Assembly: GCA_015680905.1 (NCBI GenBank)
Contig: CM027381.1
Location: 15,415,501-15,479,500, forward strand
Origin: Coptis chinensis
Lineage: Eukaryota > Streptophyta > Magnoliopsida > Ranunculales > Ranunculaceae
Length of the DNA stretch: 64,000 nt
Direction of reading: 5' to 3'
The position numbers were made by a program, and so were the translations under genes. This document shows positions 23,924 through 36,760 of the stretch, piece by piece (position 1 is the stretch's first letter; each line of letters starts with the position of its first letter). The notes beneath the pieces are model-generated. The model worked only from the letters and a program-made list of their open reading frames with translations, was not told the DNA's origin and did no database searches.

Positions 23924-23945
23924 TATAGAAAACTATCAAGCTAAC

Positions 23946-24141
23946 CTTATGGGCACTTTCAAGTGTTAGGCCACCTTTGATCAATACACCTTGAAAAGCA
24001 CCAACTCCAGTACCAACCATAACTGCAGTGGGAGTTGCCAGGCTGAAAGCTTTGATCAATACAACCTTTTGCAAGTATATGACGATAACAGATATTCCAA
24101 ACTAAAGAGCCAGCTGGAAGCTAACCATTGAAGAAGGTATC
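23946..24141 (-). pseudogene. HMA5-like Cu-ATPase exon, 3' half
   Basis: The half of the exon downstream of the Gypsy insertion. It reads SSMVSFQLAL, a stop, [12 protein letters not shown], then [36 protein letters not shown] and a GTTAGC donor. In P1B-type copper ATPases this region carries the metal-coordinating CPC motif (ACPCALGLATPTAV). Here CPC is replaced by unrelated residues, so even without the insertion the fragment could not encode a pump. The exon continues at 43862-43940 across the 19.7-kb insertion. Confidence 0.88.
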
Positions 24142-24432
24142 TGTATAGGACGTACACATGACCTAGGAGGTTAGTGGTGACAAAGGGACGGATGCGGTAT
24201 AGCGTTGGAAGACAGGGTGGTGCACAGATCGATCCAGCGGTATCCCAACCGGCCTGAACCCCGCTAAACGTGGAGAGTGGGAGAGCGGCACCAGGAACTG
24301 CAAGGTAACCGCTGCGGTACGTGGAAAGAGGGAGGATATAAGATAGAGAAGGAGCGCCAAAAAGAGGGGGAAAGAAAAACGGAAAAAGAGGAGAGAGGAG
24401 GAAGATCAGAGGTTGTAATCATAGTCTATACA
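24142..24432 (+). repeat. 5' LTR of the Tat-type Gypsy element
   Basis: 291 bp, TGTATAGG to CTATACA, followed directly by the primer-binding site. It contains GAGGATATAAGATAGAG, a plausible TATA region. Direct repeat of 43569-43861. Confidence 0.9.
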
Positions 24433-24466
24433 TTTTGGCGCCGTCTGTGGGGAATAGCGAGATAAA

Positions 24467-26614
24467 ATGGCCACCATAACAAAAAAGGGGGTAGGAAGAC
24501 CTAGAAAGGAAGTTGTTCGAGAGGAAGTAGTGGAAGAAGTGAGTGAAGAGAGAGAGGTGAGTAGAGAGGAAGACATATCGGATGTGGCGGCAGACGCCAC
24601 CAGACTTATGCAAGAAGAAATAGTCAGGTTAAGAAACGAGAACGATGAATTGAGAAAGGAAAGAGACACCGCACAAGAGGACATGGAACATGGGGATCGC
24701 CGGGGCAGTGAGATGGAAGGAGAGAATGAGGTATACCAGTCTAGGGGAGTAGATACGGTAGAGGGCATCACGCTAGAAGTGGTACAGGCCATGATCGAGA
24801 AAGATAGAGAAGCTAACCGTGCGGTAGAAAAAATGAACCAAAGTGCTGCTCAAAAGGAGGTTGCTAACCTCAACAAGAATCCACTGGCGGATTCGATCTG
24901 GAATTCAGAGGTACCTAAGAGATTCAGTCAACCAAGATTCGAAAGATATGATGGGAAAGGCGACCCAACTGATCATTTGCATCATTTTAGACAAATGATG
25001 CCATTGTGGCGAGGAAAAATAAGTATGACGGATTAAGCCGCATGATGTTCCCCCGCAAGCCTTAAAGGGGCGCCGGATTGTATTACCGCCTATCTTCGCG
25101 AAGCATCAATAGGTTTGAAGAACTAGAGCGAAGCCTTCGTGGACCATTTCATCCACCGTAAACGGAGAGTAGTGGATATCAGCGCACCGCTTTTAACATC
25201 AAACAAATGGGTCACCGAATCGTTAAGGGAGTTCCCGTCGCAGATTCAAAGAAGAGACCCGAGGGTGGAGAATCTGGAGGAGCATACCGCGGTTATTGCA
25301 TTTCAGCACGGATTGAAGCAGGGGACTAGGGTGCATGAATCAGTGTCCAAAATCGAAATCACCACTCTGCACGCTTTGTACCCAAAGGTAGAAAAGTATA
25401 TTCGGTACGAAGATATAATGCAAAGAAATGCGAGGGAACAAAAGAGATCGGGGAAGGCAGTGCAGGCGGTGGATAAAGACGACAGAAGAGATAGGGGTAA
25501 GAGAGAAGAGAGAGAAGGGGGATCCAACAGAGGGGAAAGACGTGGACCCGACAGATCTGGAGATCGGAACAGGAGGGATATTCGTGAAAGAAAGCCGTAC
25601 CGTGAGATAGAACAAACACCTCTTAATAGGCCACTAGAGGAAATCTTGCCACTCATCAAGGGGCTGCAGCATTACGAAGGACCGCGGAATACACCTGGAG
25701 AGATTGAGGGAAAACCATTTTGTGCCTATCATCAGATTAGAAACCACGCCACTAACGAATGTTATGCTTTGAAATGGCTGGTGGAAAGAATGATTGAGAA
25801 GGGGATGCTTAGAGAATATGTCGCGGAGGTTCGTCATGCCGAGAGAGGGCAGGCTCCCGCTAGGATCTTGGGTACAATAAATGTCATTTACAGTGGAGAG
25901 ACACTCGGGAGGAATGCCCACCGGGACAAGATGAGAAGGACAGCGAGCTTACAACAGGTTAATGAAGTGACAAGCATGACGCGGTTAGTTTCAGGAACCG
26001 CGATGGCAGTGGGAAACATAACTTTCACTCCGAAAGACTTGGAATCAGTGATTTCGCCGCATGAAGATGCGTTGGTGATTACCATAGCAATGGGTAATTA
26101 TCTAGTGAAGCGAGTGTTGATAGACTGCGGAAGTTCAGTAGACATGTTGTTCATAGGGGCCATGGAAGAGATGAATATAGATAGGGATCAGTTGAGGGTT
26201 TCTCAGACTAATTTGTACGGCTTCAATGGAAGCATGACAAAGCCTATGGAAGAAATAACGTTGCCGGTAACTGTAGGTCCGACGACGGTATTCACCAGAT
26301 TTATGGTGGTAGATACGGGGTCCCAGTATAATGCCATTCTAGGGAGAAGATGGATTCATGAAATGAAAGCTATTCCATCGACCTATTATCAGGTGATCCG
26401 CTTCCCCGCGAAAGGGGGGGTGTACGAAATAAAGGGGGATCAGGTCGCGGCTCAGAATATACACCAAGTGACGGTAAAAAGTATGGTTCGTGGAATAGGG
26501 AGTGAAAAGCGAGAAATGACAAGGGAGAAGCGTAGCAATTACAGGAAGCCGTACTCACTGAAGAATGCGAATCTCATCAGAGGCCCAAAACTCTGGATGA
26601 AATTGAGATCGTGA
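24467..26614 (+). pseudogene. gag and protease region of the Tat-type Gypsy element (fossil)
   Basis: Begins with a charged coiled-coil N-terminus, then a retrotransposon gag domain around 24870-25400 (PRFERYDGKGDPTDHLHHFR; FQHGLKQGTRVHESVSKIEI). An arginine-rich linker follows, then CAYHQIRNHATNECYALKWL, a knuckle-like segment, and the protease at about 26085-26400 (VLIDCGSSVDMLFIGAMEEM; GSQYNAILGRRWIHEM). The order and the long basic linker fit the Tat group. Treated as a broken fossil. Confidence 0.85.
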
Positions 26615-26749
26615 ACCTGGGGGTGGGGGAGGAAGAAAAATTTACTTCAGTGGGGTCGGACTTGCCAAAAGAGTGGAAATTCAAACTGACACAATTATTA
26701 GCAGAGAATGTTGACATATTTGCTTGGGCGGCGATTGAAGATATAACAG

Positions 26750-28400
26750 AATAGATCCAGAGTTAAGCTTGCCATCACTTGCACATGAAGGAGGGTGCGA
26801 AGCCTATAAGACGTAAGATGAGAAGCGTAAAGACCCAAATCTGTGCGGAAGGGATTCGCGAAGAAGTTATCATATTAGGGATGCGGGTATAATCGGAGGC
26901 GTAGGATGTACAGAGTGGTCATCCAAACGTGGTCGCGGTTCCAAAAAGAACGGCAAGGTTCGAATGTGTGTGGACTTTACAGATGTAAATAAAGAGTGTC
27001 CTAAAGATCTGCTTATCCTGCCGCCAGGTGGATGAGTTAGTAGATAGAACAGCTGGTTTCAAGGTATTCTCTTTCATGGATGCTTCCATGGGATATAATC
27101 AGGTCGCGATGTTTGGCCCAGATCAAGAAAAGACTACATTCGTGGTGGAAGGAGGTACGTATTGTTATACAAGAATGCCTTTTGGTTTGAAGAATGCGGG
27201 GGCTACATTTCAGCGGTTGGGGGAAAAAATGTTCGAGGACAAGATTCGAAAAGGCATGGAAATATACATTGATGATATGGTGGAGAAAAGCATGTCGGAG
27301 GAAGAGCATTTGAAGGGTCTCCAGGAAACTTTTCACATACTGCGGAAGCATAGTCTGAAGCTGAACCCAGAGAAATGCACATTCGGGGTATCTTCGGGGA
27401 AGTTCTTGGGATATATAGTCATGTATCGTGGAATTGAGGCCAATCCCGAGCAGATTAGATCCCTAGTGGAGATGCCGTCCCCTCAGAATGTAAAGGAAGT
27501 GCAACGGTTAGCAGGTAGAGTCGCGGCATTGAACAGATTTATATCCAAATCCTCGGACAAGTGCAGACCGTTGTATCGCTTGCTGAGAAAAACGACAGAT
27601 TTTCGATGGACCACGGAGTGTGAGGAAGCCTTCCAGGAGTTAAAGATTTATTTAGGGAAAGCCCCTTTACTATCACGGCCAGAGGAAGGAGAGATATTGT
27701 ATCTCTATTTGGGGGTTTCAGAGTACGCAATAAGTTCAGTTCTGGTCCGTATTGTAGAGAAGATAGAGAAACCGGTTTATTTTCAGAGTAAAACCATGCT
27801 AGCCGCCGAGTCGCGATACAGTAGAATTGAGAAGTATGCTTTAGCGTTGATGTTCTCCGCATTAAAGTTGAAACCCTATTTCGATGCACACTCAGTGGTA
27901 GTGATAACAAATTTGCCTCTCAAGCAAGCGTTGAAGGCAGACAAGTCAGGGAGAATGCTGAAATGGGCGGTGATGCTTAGTTGTTACGAAATCAAATATC
28001 AGGTTAGAAAAATGAAAAAGCGCAAGCCATGGCGGAGTTCCTAGCGGAATTTCCAGCCGAGGATCCCACTTGGGGAGAGGAAATGGTTATGGATCAGGAA
28101 GAAGAATCTGATCATGATCCCTTGGACCCATGGGATACCCGCAATGGTTGGAGATTATTCGCGGACGGATCAGCTACAGACACCGGAAATGGGATTGGCG
28201 TGGTTTTGGTGACTCCAGACAACACAAAGTTGGAGTTATCAATGAAACTAGGATTTGCAGCTTCTAATAATGAGTCCGAATATGAAGCAGTGATAGCAGG
28301 TTTGAATATGGCACAGGATCTGGGAGTAAGCGAGTTATCGGTGTTCTCGGACTCCAATTTGGTTATTTGTCAGATGAATGGGGATTTGTAGCGTTGTCCA
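26750..28400 (+). pseudogene. Reverse transcriptase and dual RNase H region (fossil)
   Basis: The reverse transcriptase shows FSFMDASMGYNQVAMFGPDQ, RMPFGLKNAGATFQRL and the catalytic YIDDM at about 27270. The retroviral-type RNase H follows (RPEEGEILYLYLGVSEYAIS; AAESRYSRIEKYALALMFSA). A second, archaeal-type RNase H is at 28140-28400 (WRLFADGSATDTGNGIGVVL; ASNNESEYEAVIAGLNMAQD). The second RNase H is the diagnostic domain of Tat-lineage elements. Broken fossil. Confidence 0.88.
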
Positions 28401-28507
28401 AGGATGGCACGATATTTAGAGGTTCTCCGACAAAAAGCCGAAGTTCAAAAGATTCAATTTGCTCATTTCAGCCAAGGTGAAAACGTGACATCTTGACGCT
28501 TTAGCAT

Positions 28508-29411
28508 TTGTGGCGCTGGTTCTTCCAGAACGAGGGTCGTTCTATTGAAGTAAGAGTTTTAAACAGACCAAGTACATCAGAAACTGAGAGTGTGTGTCTC
28601 ACCGTTGAAAAGGAGATAGGATGGATGACGCCCATTAAAACTTTTCTTATGGGAGCAGAGATAGAAAATGCCAAGGAAAGACGCCAGATGGAGCAGGTTA
28701 GCCAAAGATATGTTTTGTTAGATGGGGAGTTGTACAAAAAGAGTTTCAGCGGCCCCCTACTGAGATGCATAGGACCACAGCAGGTGCAAGAGGTTTTGGC
28801 CGAAGTACATGAAGGTGATTGTGGAAGTCACTCAGCGGGTCGAACCACGACCCATAGATTGATATCGCAGGGATATTTTTGGCCTCATATGAAAAAGGAT
28901 GCGACAGAGTATGCAACAACTTGTGAGAAATGCCAAAGATTTGCCCAACTAATCCATTCCCCGGCAGAGCCACTCCATAATGTGTTTAGTCCGTGGCCGT
29001 TCGCCATGTGGGCACTCAATATAGTGGGGCGTTGTTCCCCGCCAGCGGCAAGAGAAGATTTATGTTGGCCGCCACTGATTATTTCACCAAGTGGGTAGAG
29101 GGAGTGGCGCTCCAGCAAGTCAAAGAGGAAAATGTGAAGAAGTTCCTCTGGGAAAACATAATATGCAGATTCGGTTTACCCCATACAATCATTGCAGATA
29201 ATGGAACACAATTTACTGGAGGAAAAGTACGTCAATTTCTTCAAGCCTACAAGGTGAAATAGAAGTTCTCGACGCCATACAATCCGGAAGGGAACGGCAA
29301 AGCCGAGGCATCAAACAGAATCATAATGGACAATTTAAAGAGAAAATTGGAAGACCGAAAAGGAGCGTGGGCTGATGAATTGAATCATGTGTTATGGGCT
29401 TATCGTACTAC
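28508..29411 (+). pseudogene. Integrase region, split by the nested element (fossil)
   Basis: Zinc-binding HHCC-type N-terminus (EVHEGDCGSHSAGRTTTHRL; CEKCQRFAQ) and the catalytic core (ATDYFTKWVEGVALQQVKEE; GLPHTIIADNGTQFTG). The frame ends in WAYRTT at 29411, where the nested LTR element begins. The C-terminal part resumes at 39074 and runs to about 39330 (LEEYHRRLQRQYDKRVKPRE). Broken fossil. Confidence 0.85.
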
Positions 29412-30549
29412 TGATAAATGTAAAAATAGTAGAATCCTAATATCATGTTAACAACACTAATACGAAATCCTATCGTTCTTACGTTTAAATCAATTCTTCT
29501 TACTCTCAAAACATAATCATGCAATACAACGAGTAAGGATTTCGTTCCACTCTTAAACCCTCAAGACTTAAATAGAATTCAATTATTCAAACACAAGGAA
29601 CAGTGAGAGTGATGTGTTTGGTGTTTAAACTAAAACTAATTATAAATTTAAGACAACTAAATCTAAAGATTCTAAGTTTATGAAATTTAACAAACAATAA
29701 TTAAAATCTAACATCAATAACTACGAAATGACTAACAACCAAGAAATGAAATTAGATCTAAGCAATAGATAAATGACAAAATCGAATTTGATCAATAATA
29801 AACTACTTGATTTATCTAATGAAGCAATAACAATATTTTAATACTTTAAATTAAAACAAGGGAAATGAAAACTAATAAAAATGGAGATTCAAAACTAGAT
29901 CTAGATCTAAAAACTAATCTAGATCTATCTTTTTCTAACCCTAAACTCCATTAACATTAGCTTCCTAACCTAACTGCCATTAACAAAGAGTCAAGCTTTT
30001 GTTTTTATCCTTCCAGATCCAAAAATCGTGCATGGGCTTGGAGCCATGTTTTGGGCCGGAAAATCGGGCCCAAAACCCAATTTCTTTAGTCCAAAATGGG
30101 CTCCTCAGCTGCAGTTGGCTTCGACAGATGTTTCGTCCACTTCTACTCCTCTGATTGGGTCAAGGCTTGGTCCATTGGAAAGCTCTTTCCGAGCCGGTCG
30201 TTTTGACATAAGGTAGGCCCAATTCAAGGTCTGAGTCCAAAGATATGGTCTTCGAAGTTCTTGCTGTCTTTGTGCATTTACTTTTGCGTGGACTTTGACT
30301 TTTTATCTTTTGACCAGGCTTTACAAAGGCTTTGTCTTCTTGAATCTTGGCCTTTAATCACCGAACTCCTTAGTAACCAACCATTGCTCCTTTATCTCAT
30401 CAAAGTGGCACATTCCTGAACATAATTGACTTTGAAGCCTGAAATACATAAAAACACGTAATCAGTATTAACTCTTACTTATTACTCACATAATTAGTCT
30501 AAAAGTACAATTGTTAAGGGGTTAAAACTACAGTTTTGGGCTCTTATCA
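29412..30549 (-). repeat. LTR of the nested element (3' LTR on the minus strand)
   Basis: 1138 bp, a direct repeat of 37934-39068, with inverted ends TGATAAATG and TTATCA on the plus strand. Differences from the partner are a handful of substitutions and short indels. Confidence 0.9.
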
Positions 30550-33500
30550 AACCACCCCAAACAGCATTTTGCTTGTCCTCAAGCAAATATGAGAAATTAG
30601 AATAAGTGACCAAAAATGAAGTTCTAACTACTCGCTTTTCGAGTGCGATTGCATTGACCATATGCAACAAGGCCTTAAACCACTAGGAATTCCCTAGTGG
30701 GCGAGTTATAGCCTCGTGAGAGTTTTCCAATTGAAGGTACTCACAAACTTCATCTATACTACAACGACTAAGAAATAAAACTATTGTTTCCTCATTCATG
30801 TCTCAACTATCTATACATCTCACTAGCAATTGAATACAGAATAATCATGTCGAAACCTAAGCTAATATATGCATAATAATCAATCATCTATGAATAAACA
30901 TATATACAATGAGTAATGCTATGAAATGCTTAGCAGGTCCGTTTCTGAAAACTCGGAATAGCGTCCTTAAGTAGGTCCTCACATAAAAGTCAAGACAAAA
31001 ATCACTCTCGATTTTTCCTTCCAAGTTCGCTACTCCGATTAATGCGGTGGGCACACTTTACCTTACAATCTCAATGACAAACAGGAAGCCGGAGTCGATC
31101 AAACACATCTGCCACTTACTATCACACCAACCTATTCCTAATTGAGCTAGAGGTCTTTATTAGGTGTTGCGGGGATTAGGAGATGGTTTTGAGAAAGAAG
31201 GAAATGGATATACAAAAGGACAAGTCCGAGATAATAGAGTCTTCATATTATGTAACTTAGAAAACCTTGTTATTTTCTTTTGCTTCTATACTCTGTTTCC
31301 ATCCTTAGCCATATTTTTCTTTTTCTTTTCTTTGGCTTTTGACTCCCTTTTATTCTATTTTTGGAGTTTTTATTTATTTCTATTTTTCTTTTTCTTTTTC
31401 TTTTCTTTTCTTTGGATGGAAACTTCTTTTCTTTTTTTGAAGCAACTAACTAATTTTTGTTTACACAGGTTTTTCTCTTCTTCTTTCTTCACTCATTCTA
31501 TTCTCAGACTTATTCTAGATTGGGTAAGTTGAATTTTTTATTTTGTTTTGTTTTGTAACAGGGTAAAGGAATTGTGGTTTATGGAAGGCTAAAGAAAGGC
31601 TCGAGGGGCTTAATAAGCGGAAAAAATTTCATAGGTTTGAATTTCTGGCTATATCGATCCAAAGAGGGCCTAAATTCTCGCTTAGGATATAGCATAGTGA
31701 TCAAGCAAGTGGACGTGTGATTTCTCTATCCGGATTTTACTTCTCCCTTGTGTCATTTCTCAAATATTTCGCTCATATAAGGCTTTTTAGGCTATATTCT
31801 CCACAGGATTTGTAGAATAAGTACTCTAGCCTAGATTTCAGAAACTTACTACTAACAATCATAGATACTCATGTAATATATTTATAGATAGATGCAAAGA
31901 TTATTACCTACATATTAACCTAAGTTTCTAACAATTATTCGATGCAAAAAGCTACATTGAGACTTCTAGATTGTTAAGAGCATAGAGAAAGAAAACAATA
32001 CCAATATTCCTAAGTGTATAGCATAAATTTATTTATTTATATTTTTGAAATTTTTAACTTGAAAACAAATGCATATTATACATATCTATATCCTAACATA
32101 TGCCTTAATTACACGTATTTCTATGCCCCCCAACAAGAAGAATGCTTTGTCCTCAAAGCATTTAAATAAAGAGGGTAAAAAATACCATGGAAATACGAAA
32201 TTCGGAACATCTCGCAAAACAAGGTTAAAACATACAAATATAGTAATATAAAAAAAAAAAAAAAACTGACGCAACTCTATAAGAGTTCCACCCATTATGG
32301 GGTTAACAGAATTAAATTGCTTGGGACATAAGCAGACACTAACTGAAACTAAAAACTTACCTCCACTCCAGCGTTTACTCGTCATCCTCCTCTTCTATAA
32401 AGAAGTGAGGTTCCTTTGCATCCTGCCATGCCATTATAATTTGCCAAGCTTGCCGCCATTTATCATCTACGGATCCTAACCTTTAAAGCCCACTTGGTCG
32501 GATGGGGTGTAAGGTGCAACCCGATGAGGTTGTATCCTCCACCCTTGCCAAGTCATTACACGGAAAAGATCGAATAATAGAATTGGTGGGTCTCACAATG
32601 TCGACCCCAACCTAGTCCGCGTGAAACGGGCACAAAAAAAGGGAAGAAACATAGTATAATACGGCAAACTAATATAGGCATAAGAAGATACTTATGCCTC
32701 ATGCTATGGGCTCATGCTAAACTAGACATTAAGGTCTTAGGAAGGTCATATAGCAGGCGTTCCTCGCCTAAAGCAAGGAAAACATCGCAAGTGGCATCAT
32801 TCGCGGAGAAAAAATGTCACTCCCCTAATATGTTTAGCATGATAAAGAACATTACCGTATCACATTAAGGGACAAGCTACCAAGGGCTACGTTATATGTC
32901 CCTTGGTCCTCTACACGGAAAATGCCGGACCCATAAGCCTCATGCAAAAAGTCATAAGTGTAGACATGCATATTATCTACGAATAGCATCATGGGTCTTG
33001 CATTTCAGCGGCATGGCAAGTCCAAGAACAAATGCTAGCAAGAACCATAAAGCGGTTCCCAGCCTCCGTGTGTGATCACCTCACAAAACCAAGCACCATA
33101 AGTAGTGCTTTGAAACAAATCTTTGAAAGATCTGTTCGGTATTATTGTAGGAGATGTCATCTCAAAACTACGCCTGAACAAACCGCAAATCACCCCGAAC
33201 AACCCGCTGAAAATTGGAATTTTTCCGTCCACGGAAGTCGAGCCTTGAAGCGCCAACTAGAAGCGCGAAGTCGCTCTCTGTATTTAAATTCCAGTGTTTG
33301 GCGAAGTCGCTTTGGTATGAGGGCGGGTCGGTGCTCTGTCCCATGGTCGATGGGTATGGTCGCTTCGATTATGAAGGCGGTCGCTACCGACAAAATTCTT
33401 CAAAAAAAAGTAAAAGGCCATGGCGACGACAAAGCCTTGAGCGCTTCGTAAAGTAGCTGAAACCGGAGTTTAGAGCAAAAAGAAGGTAAAACTTGGAGTG

Positions 33501-33840
33501 GAAAACGTTTTTTTTTTTTTTTAAAGGAGCGAGGTGGGGGTAAGAATAGGAAGTTTAGTGATCAAGCATGGAAAAACCAAACACCCCACCCCCAAACAAA
33601 TTTTTGAAAACAGGTTTGTAAAAATTTGTTTTAAAACGTGGGTCTTTTAAAGTCAGATTCCCTAGACTTAAAGTGATATATATGTATTTACATGCAGTTT
33701 CCCATATATCAATAATCTAAAAGTTGTGGGTCTTTCCACAAATAATTAACATGGAATGCACCATCAAAACGTAATTAAGCACCAAGATTTCCTATGATGT
33801 AGCTTAGTGGAATGAGAGTAAAGCCTTATAGATCTAAAAC
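30550..33840. other. Non-coding interior of the nested LTR element
   Basis: 3.3 kb without recognisable coding sequence on either strand, including pyrimidine-rich tracts (31290-31440) and an A tract (32251-32266). This is where reverse transcriptase, RNase H and integrase would lie in an autonomous relative. The longer open frames here (31164-31532, 33032-33451) are low-complexity or unrecognised. Confidence 0.55.
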
Positions 33841-36760
33841 CTAATCGAGCATACAGTTTCTTCTTTGTCCTCCTACAAAGGGAATGCCAAGTAAATGAAC
33901 ATGAGAAAATTGATGGTTGTGGAAGATACGTAGGATGTGGATAATTTTGAGAAGGGAAAATGGAAAAATGAAAAAGTGTCCGATGGGCTTGTCCTTGGGT
34001 GTTACTTCTTCACTAGTTGGTTTTAGATAGTTATGAAGCATAGGAGAAACACCAAGGTCAAGTACAAACTCAATGGTTCTTTGAAAAGGTAGAGGGCGAG
34101 GGACATGCGTGATGGAAGGTGAATGAGTGACATGAGGATGTGAGGTGGGTGAATGGTGTTCAACTAGTGTTCTTAGGTCTATATCATCAGAGGCCTTGAG
34201 ATATGCAAGACATTCCTCAATAGGTGGGTAAGAAGAATCACTGGGATAGAGGGCGAAAAATTCTTCTTCCGTCATGGCATCAAGAGATGAATGGATGTCA
34301 ATAGGAGAGAACTCGCGAGGCAAAGAAAGAAGAGTTGCAAAAAGTCGAAGGAAATCCTCCTTGATGTTATCTACGTCTAGGGAGTAGAAATTGTGATCCT
34401 TGTCTTCTTCCATAAGAGGGGTATCTACTAGTGTGGGGACTAAAGTGTCAGCCGCACTAATGTGAGGTACAAAACTCTCAATGGACTTCACTTCCCCTTC
34501 TACAGTAAACCTAGTTGTCCCCTCGTTTTTGTCTAAACATGTTAACTTCTACGAAAGATTTCCAAACGAAAAGAGTCATTGAGCCATCCCGACAATTGAT
34601 TTGGGCATTGGCGGTTGCCAAGAAAGGACGCCCTAAGATGATGGGAATGGAATCATGAGCAACTTCGTGTCAAGAATAACAAAGTCGGCCGGATAGAAAA
34701 AATCTGCGCGACTTTAACGAAATGTTTTCAACTACACCCCTGGGATACTTAATAGAACGATCGCTTAACCGCAAAGTCATTTTGGATGGTTAAAGTTTTG
34801 TTAGACCTAATTGTTTATATAAATAAAAAGGGAGTAAGTTAACACTTTCCCGTGTCTAATAAAGCAGTTGTTATGAAGGTATCACCTAAGGTGCATTGTC
34901 TGATGAGGGGCGACCGGGGTCCTTGTACTTAACAATTCCGTTATGTTCGGATAAAGAGGGATATTGTTCGATTTAAGAATGCTTAGAGTGGGGTATGTTG
35001 GTTTTCCTCTTCTTGGTGCACAACTCTTTTAGAAACTTAAGCGTGTCCAGTAGACTTTTTATAGCTTCTAGAAAAAGGTAGGTTTATAGTCAAATTTTTA
35101 AACACTTCCCTAATCTCATCAAAATTCTCGCCCTTTTAAACACAACTAGTCTTTGGGGATATGGTGCTTTATCGCTATTTTTAACGAAGGGATAAAAGTA
35201 TTATTAGGCTTTGCTTTATCTCTATCCGTTTTCCATCTAGGTATCCATATTGGAACCTCTACAAGTGTAGGGTCTTCACTTTCTATTATTGGATCTTGTA
35301 ATGTTTTCCCTTTTTGGTTGTGGTTTTAACCGGTACTTCTACAGTTGTAGGGTCTTGAGTTTCTATTATAGTATGTGGTATGGTATCATTTTTAGTTTGG
35401 CGGGTAATCTTTAGGCATAGTCACTTGGTTATCAACTACTACTAGTGACTACTGTAGGTCCCCTTGGTTTATATTACCATTACGAAATCTTTTTTTATTT
35501 CAAAGGCGGTGTTTGTTGACTTAGGATTAGGCATCGCTTTGCTTGACTTGGAAACCCGCCGGTTTATATTATTTTGGTTAGAAGACATGTCAATAACCTT
35601 TTGGCACAAAGACATCATTTGCATCGTTTGTTTCATCATATTAGAGTTTTGATCATCTTGATCTTTCATCAAGTTGGAGTTTTGTTGCATAATTTGATTT
35701 TGTTTCTCCAACAAGGTCACTACTACTTTGTCCGTAGATGGTTGTATTGGAATTAAAAGCTTGTTGGCGTTCATGTCTTGATGTTGATAGTTACGGGTTA
35801 TGGGTACTAAACCTCTATTCTGGTCACCTAAGTTCCCTTGTCCTTGATGTTGAGTTAAGCTGGTTGAAGTGTGATGGTTGTGGTGGTGTTTGTGCATAGA
35901 CAAGAGGACAATAGAAGTCGGAATGCTCAAGACTACAAATGAGACATTACAACGAGTAGAGTTAATGTTCATGGCCGGAGTGGGTTGTTGTTGAACGAGA
36001 GATGGCATCTACCTTTTAGTGAGGGGGGCATCGATAAGAGTTTTAAGCTTCGGGATCATGTTTAACCTCAATGAAGAAGGAGAGGAGCCGGGAGGAATCG
36101 TTACCTCCCCAATTGTTGTTCCTCTTAGATTGATCTTCTAAGAATGTATAAGCCTCTAAGGCTCCTTTACTAAGAAAACTACCCCGGTCATGATATCTAG
36201 AACCTCCTTATGACGATGTAAAAGCCCCTTGAAGAAGGCACGAACAAAGCGTGTCTTTTCGCAAGATTATGATGTGGGCATTCAATGAGAAGATCGATGA
36301 AACGATTCCGTGCCTCGAAAAGGATTCATGAGGATTACGGCGGAAGAAATGAATCTTTTGAAGCATTTCATCCGTCTTTAGTGGTGGGTAAAATTGTTCC
36401 ATGAACAATTGAACAAGTTGAGCCCATGAGTCCACAGAGTTTGGCGTTTGGGCAGTTAACCAAGACGCCTTTTTGTTGGCTAGGGTGAAAGAAAACACCC
36501 TAAGTTTAACTTGATCCGGACTTACGCTAGGATGATGGAATGTAGTGAGAACTTGGTCTATCCTACGATAATCTTTGGTAAAGGCTTCTCGTGGTCTAAA
36601 CCATGAAAAACCGGTAACAAGTTAAATATATTAGGGGATTCGAAAATCCCCACTAGGTCTGCAAGAACGATGCGACTTAGGGCCATCGTTTAGGGCTTTA
36701 TAAAAATCGAGAGAGGAGTCTCTTGTTCTTTAGCCATTGATGCAGGTGTAGTGTGTGAAA
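33841..36760 (-). pseudogene. gag and protease remnant of the nested element (fossil)
   Basis: From about 36760 leftward: MALSRIVLADLVGIFESPNI, then FSFTLANKKASWLTAQTPNS and FMEQFYPPLKTDEMLQKIHF (36208-36498), the gag pattern of Athila/Tat-group elements. Then come a glutamine- and asparagine-rich coiled stretch (35469-36008), a protease-like stretch near 34550-34900, and an acidic linker (33841-34491, SLDVDNIKEDFLRLFATLLS) of the sort that precedes reverse transcriptase in Athila elements. Broken fossil. Confidence 0.7.

Noticed and set aside
31164-31532. Phenylalanine-rich open frame as a membrane protein
   Set aside because: It is produced by a pyrimidine-rich low-complexity tract in the non-coding part of the nested LTR element.
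33032-33451. 139-codon frame in the nested element as a captured gene
   Set aside because: No recognisable domain, overlapped by other frames of similar length, and no splice or start context; likely random.
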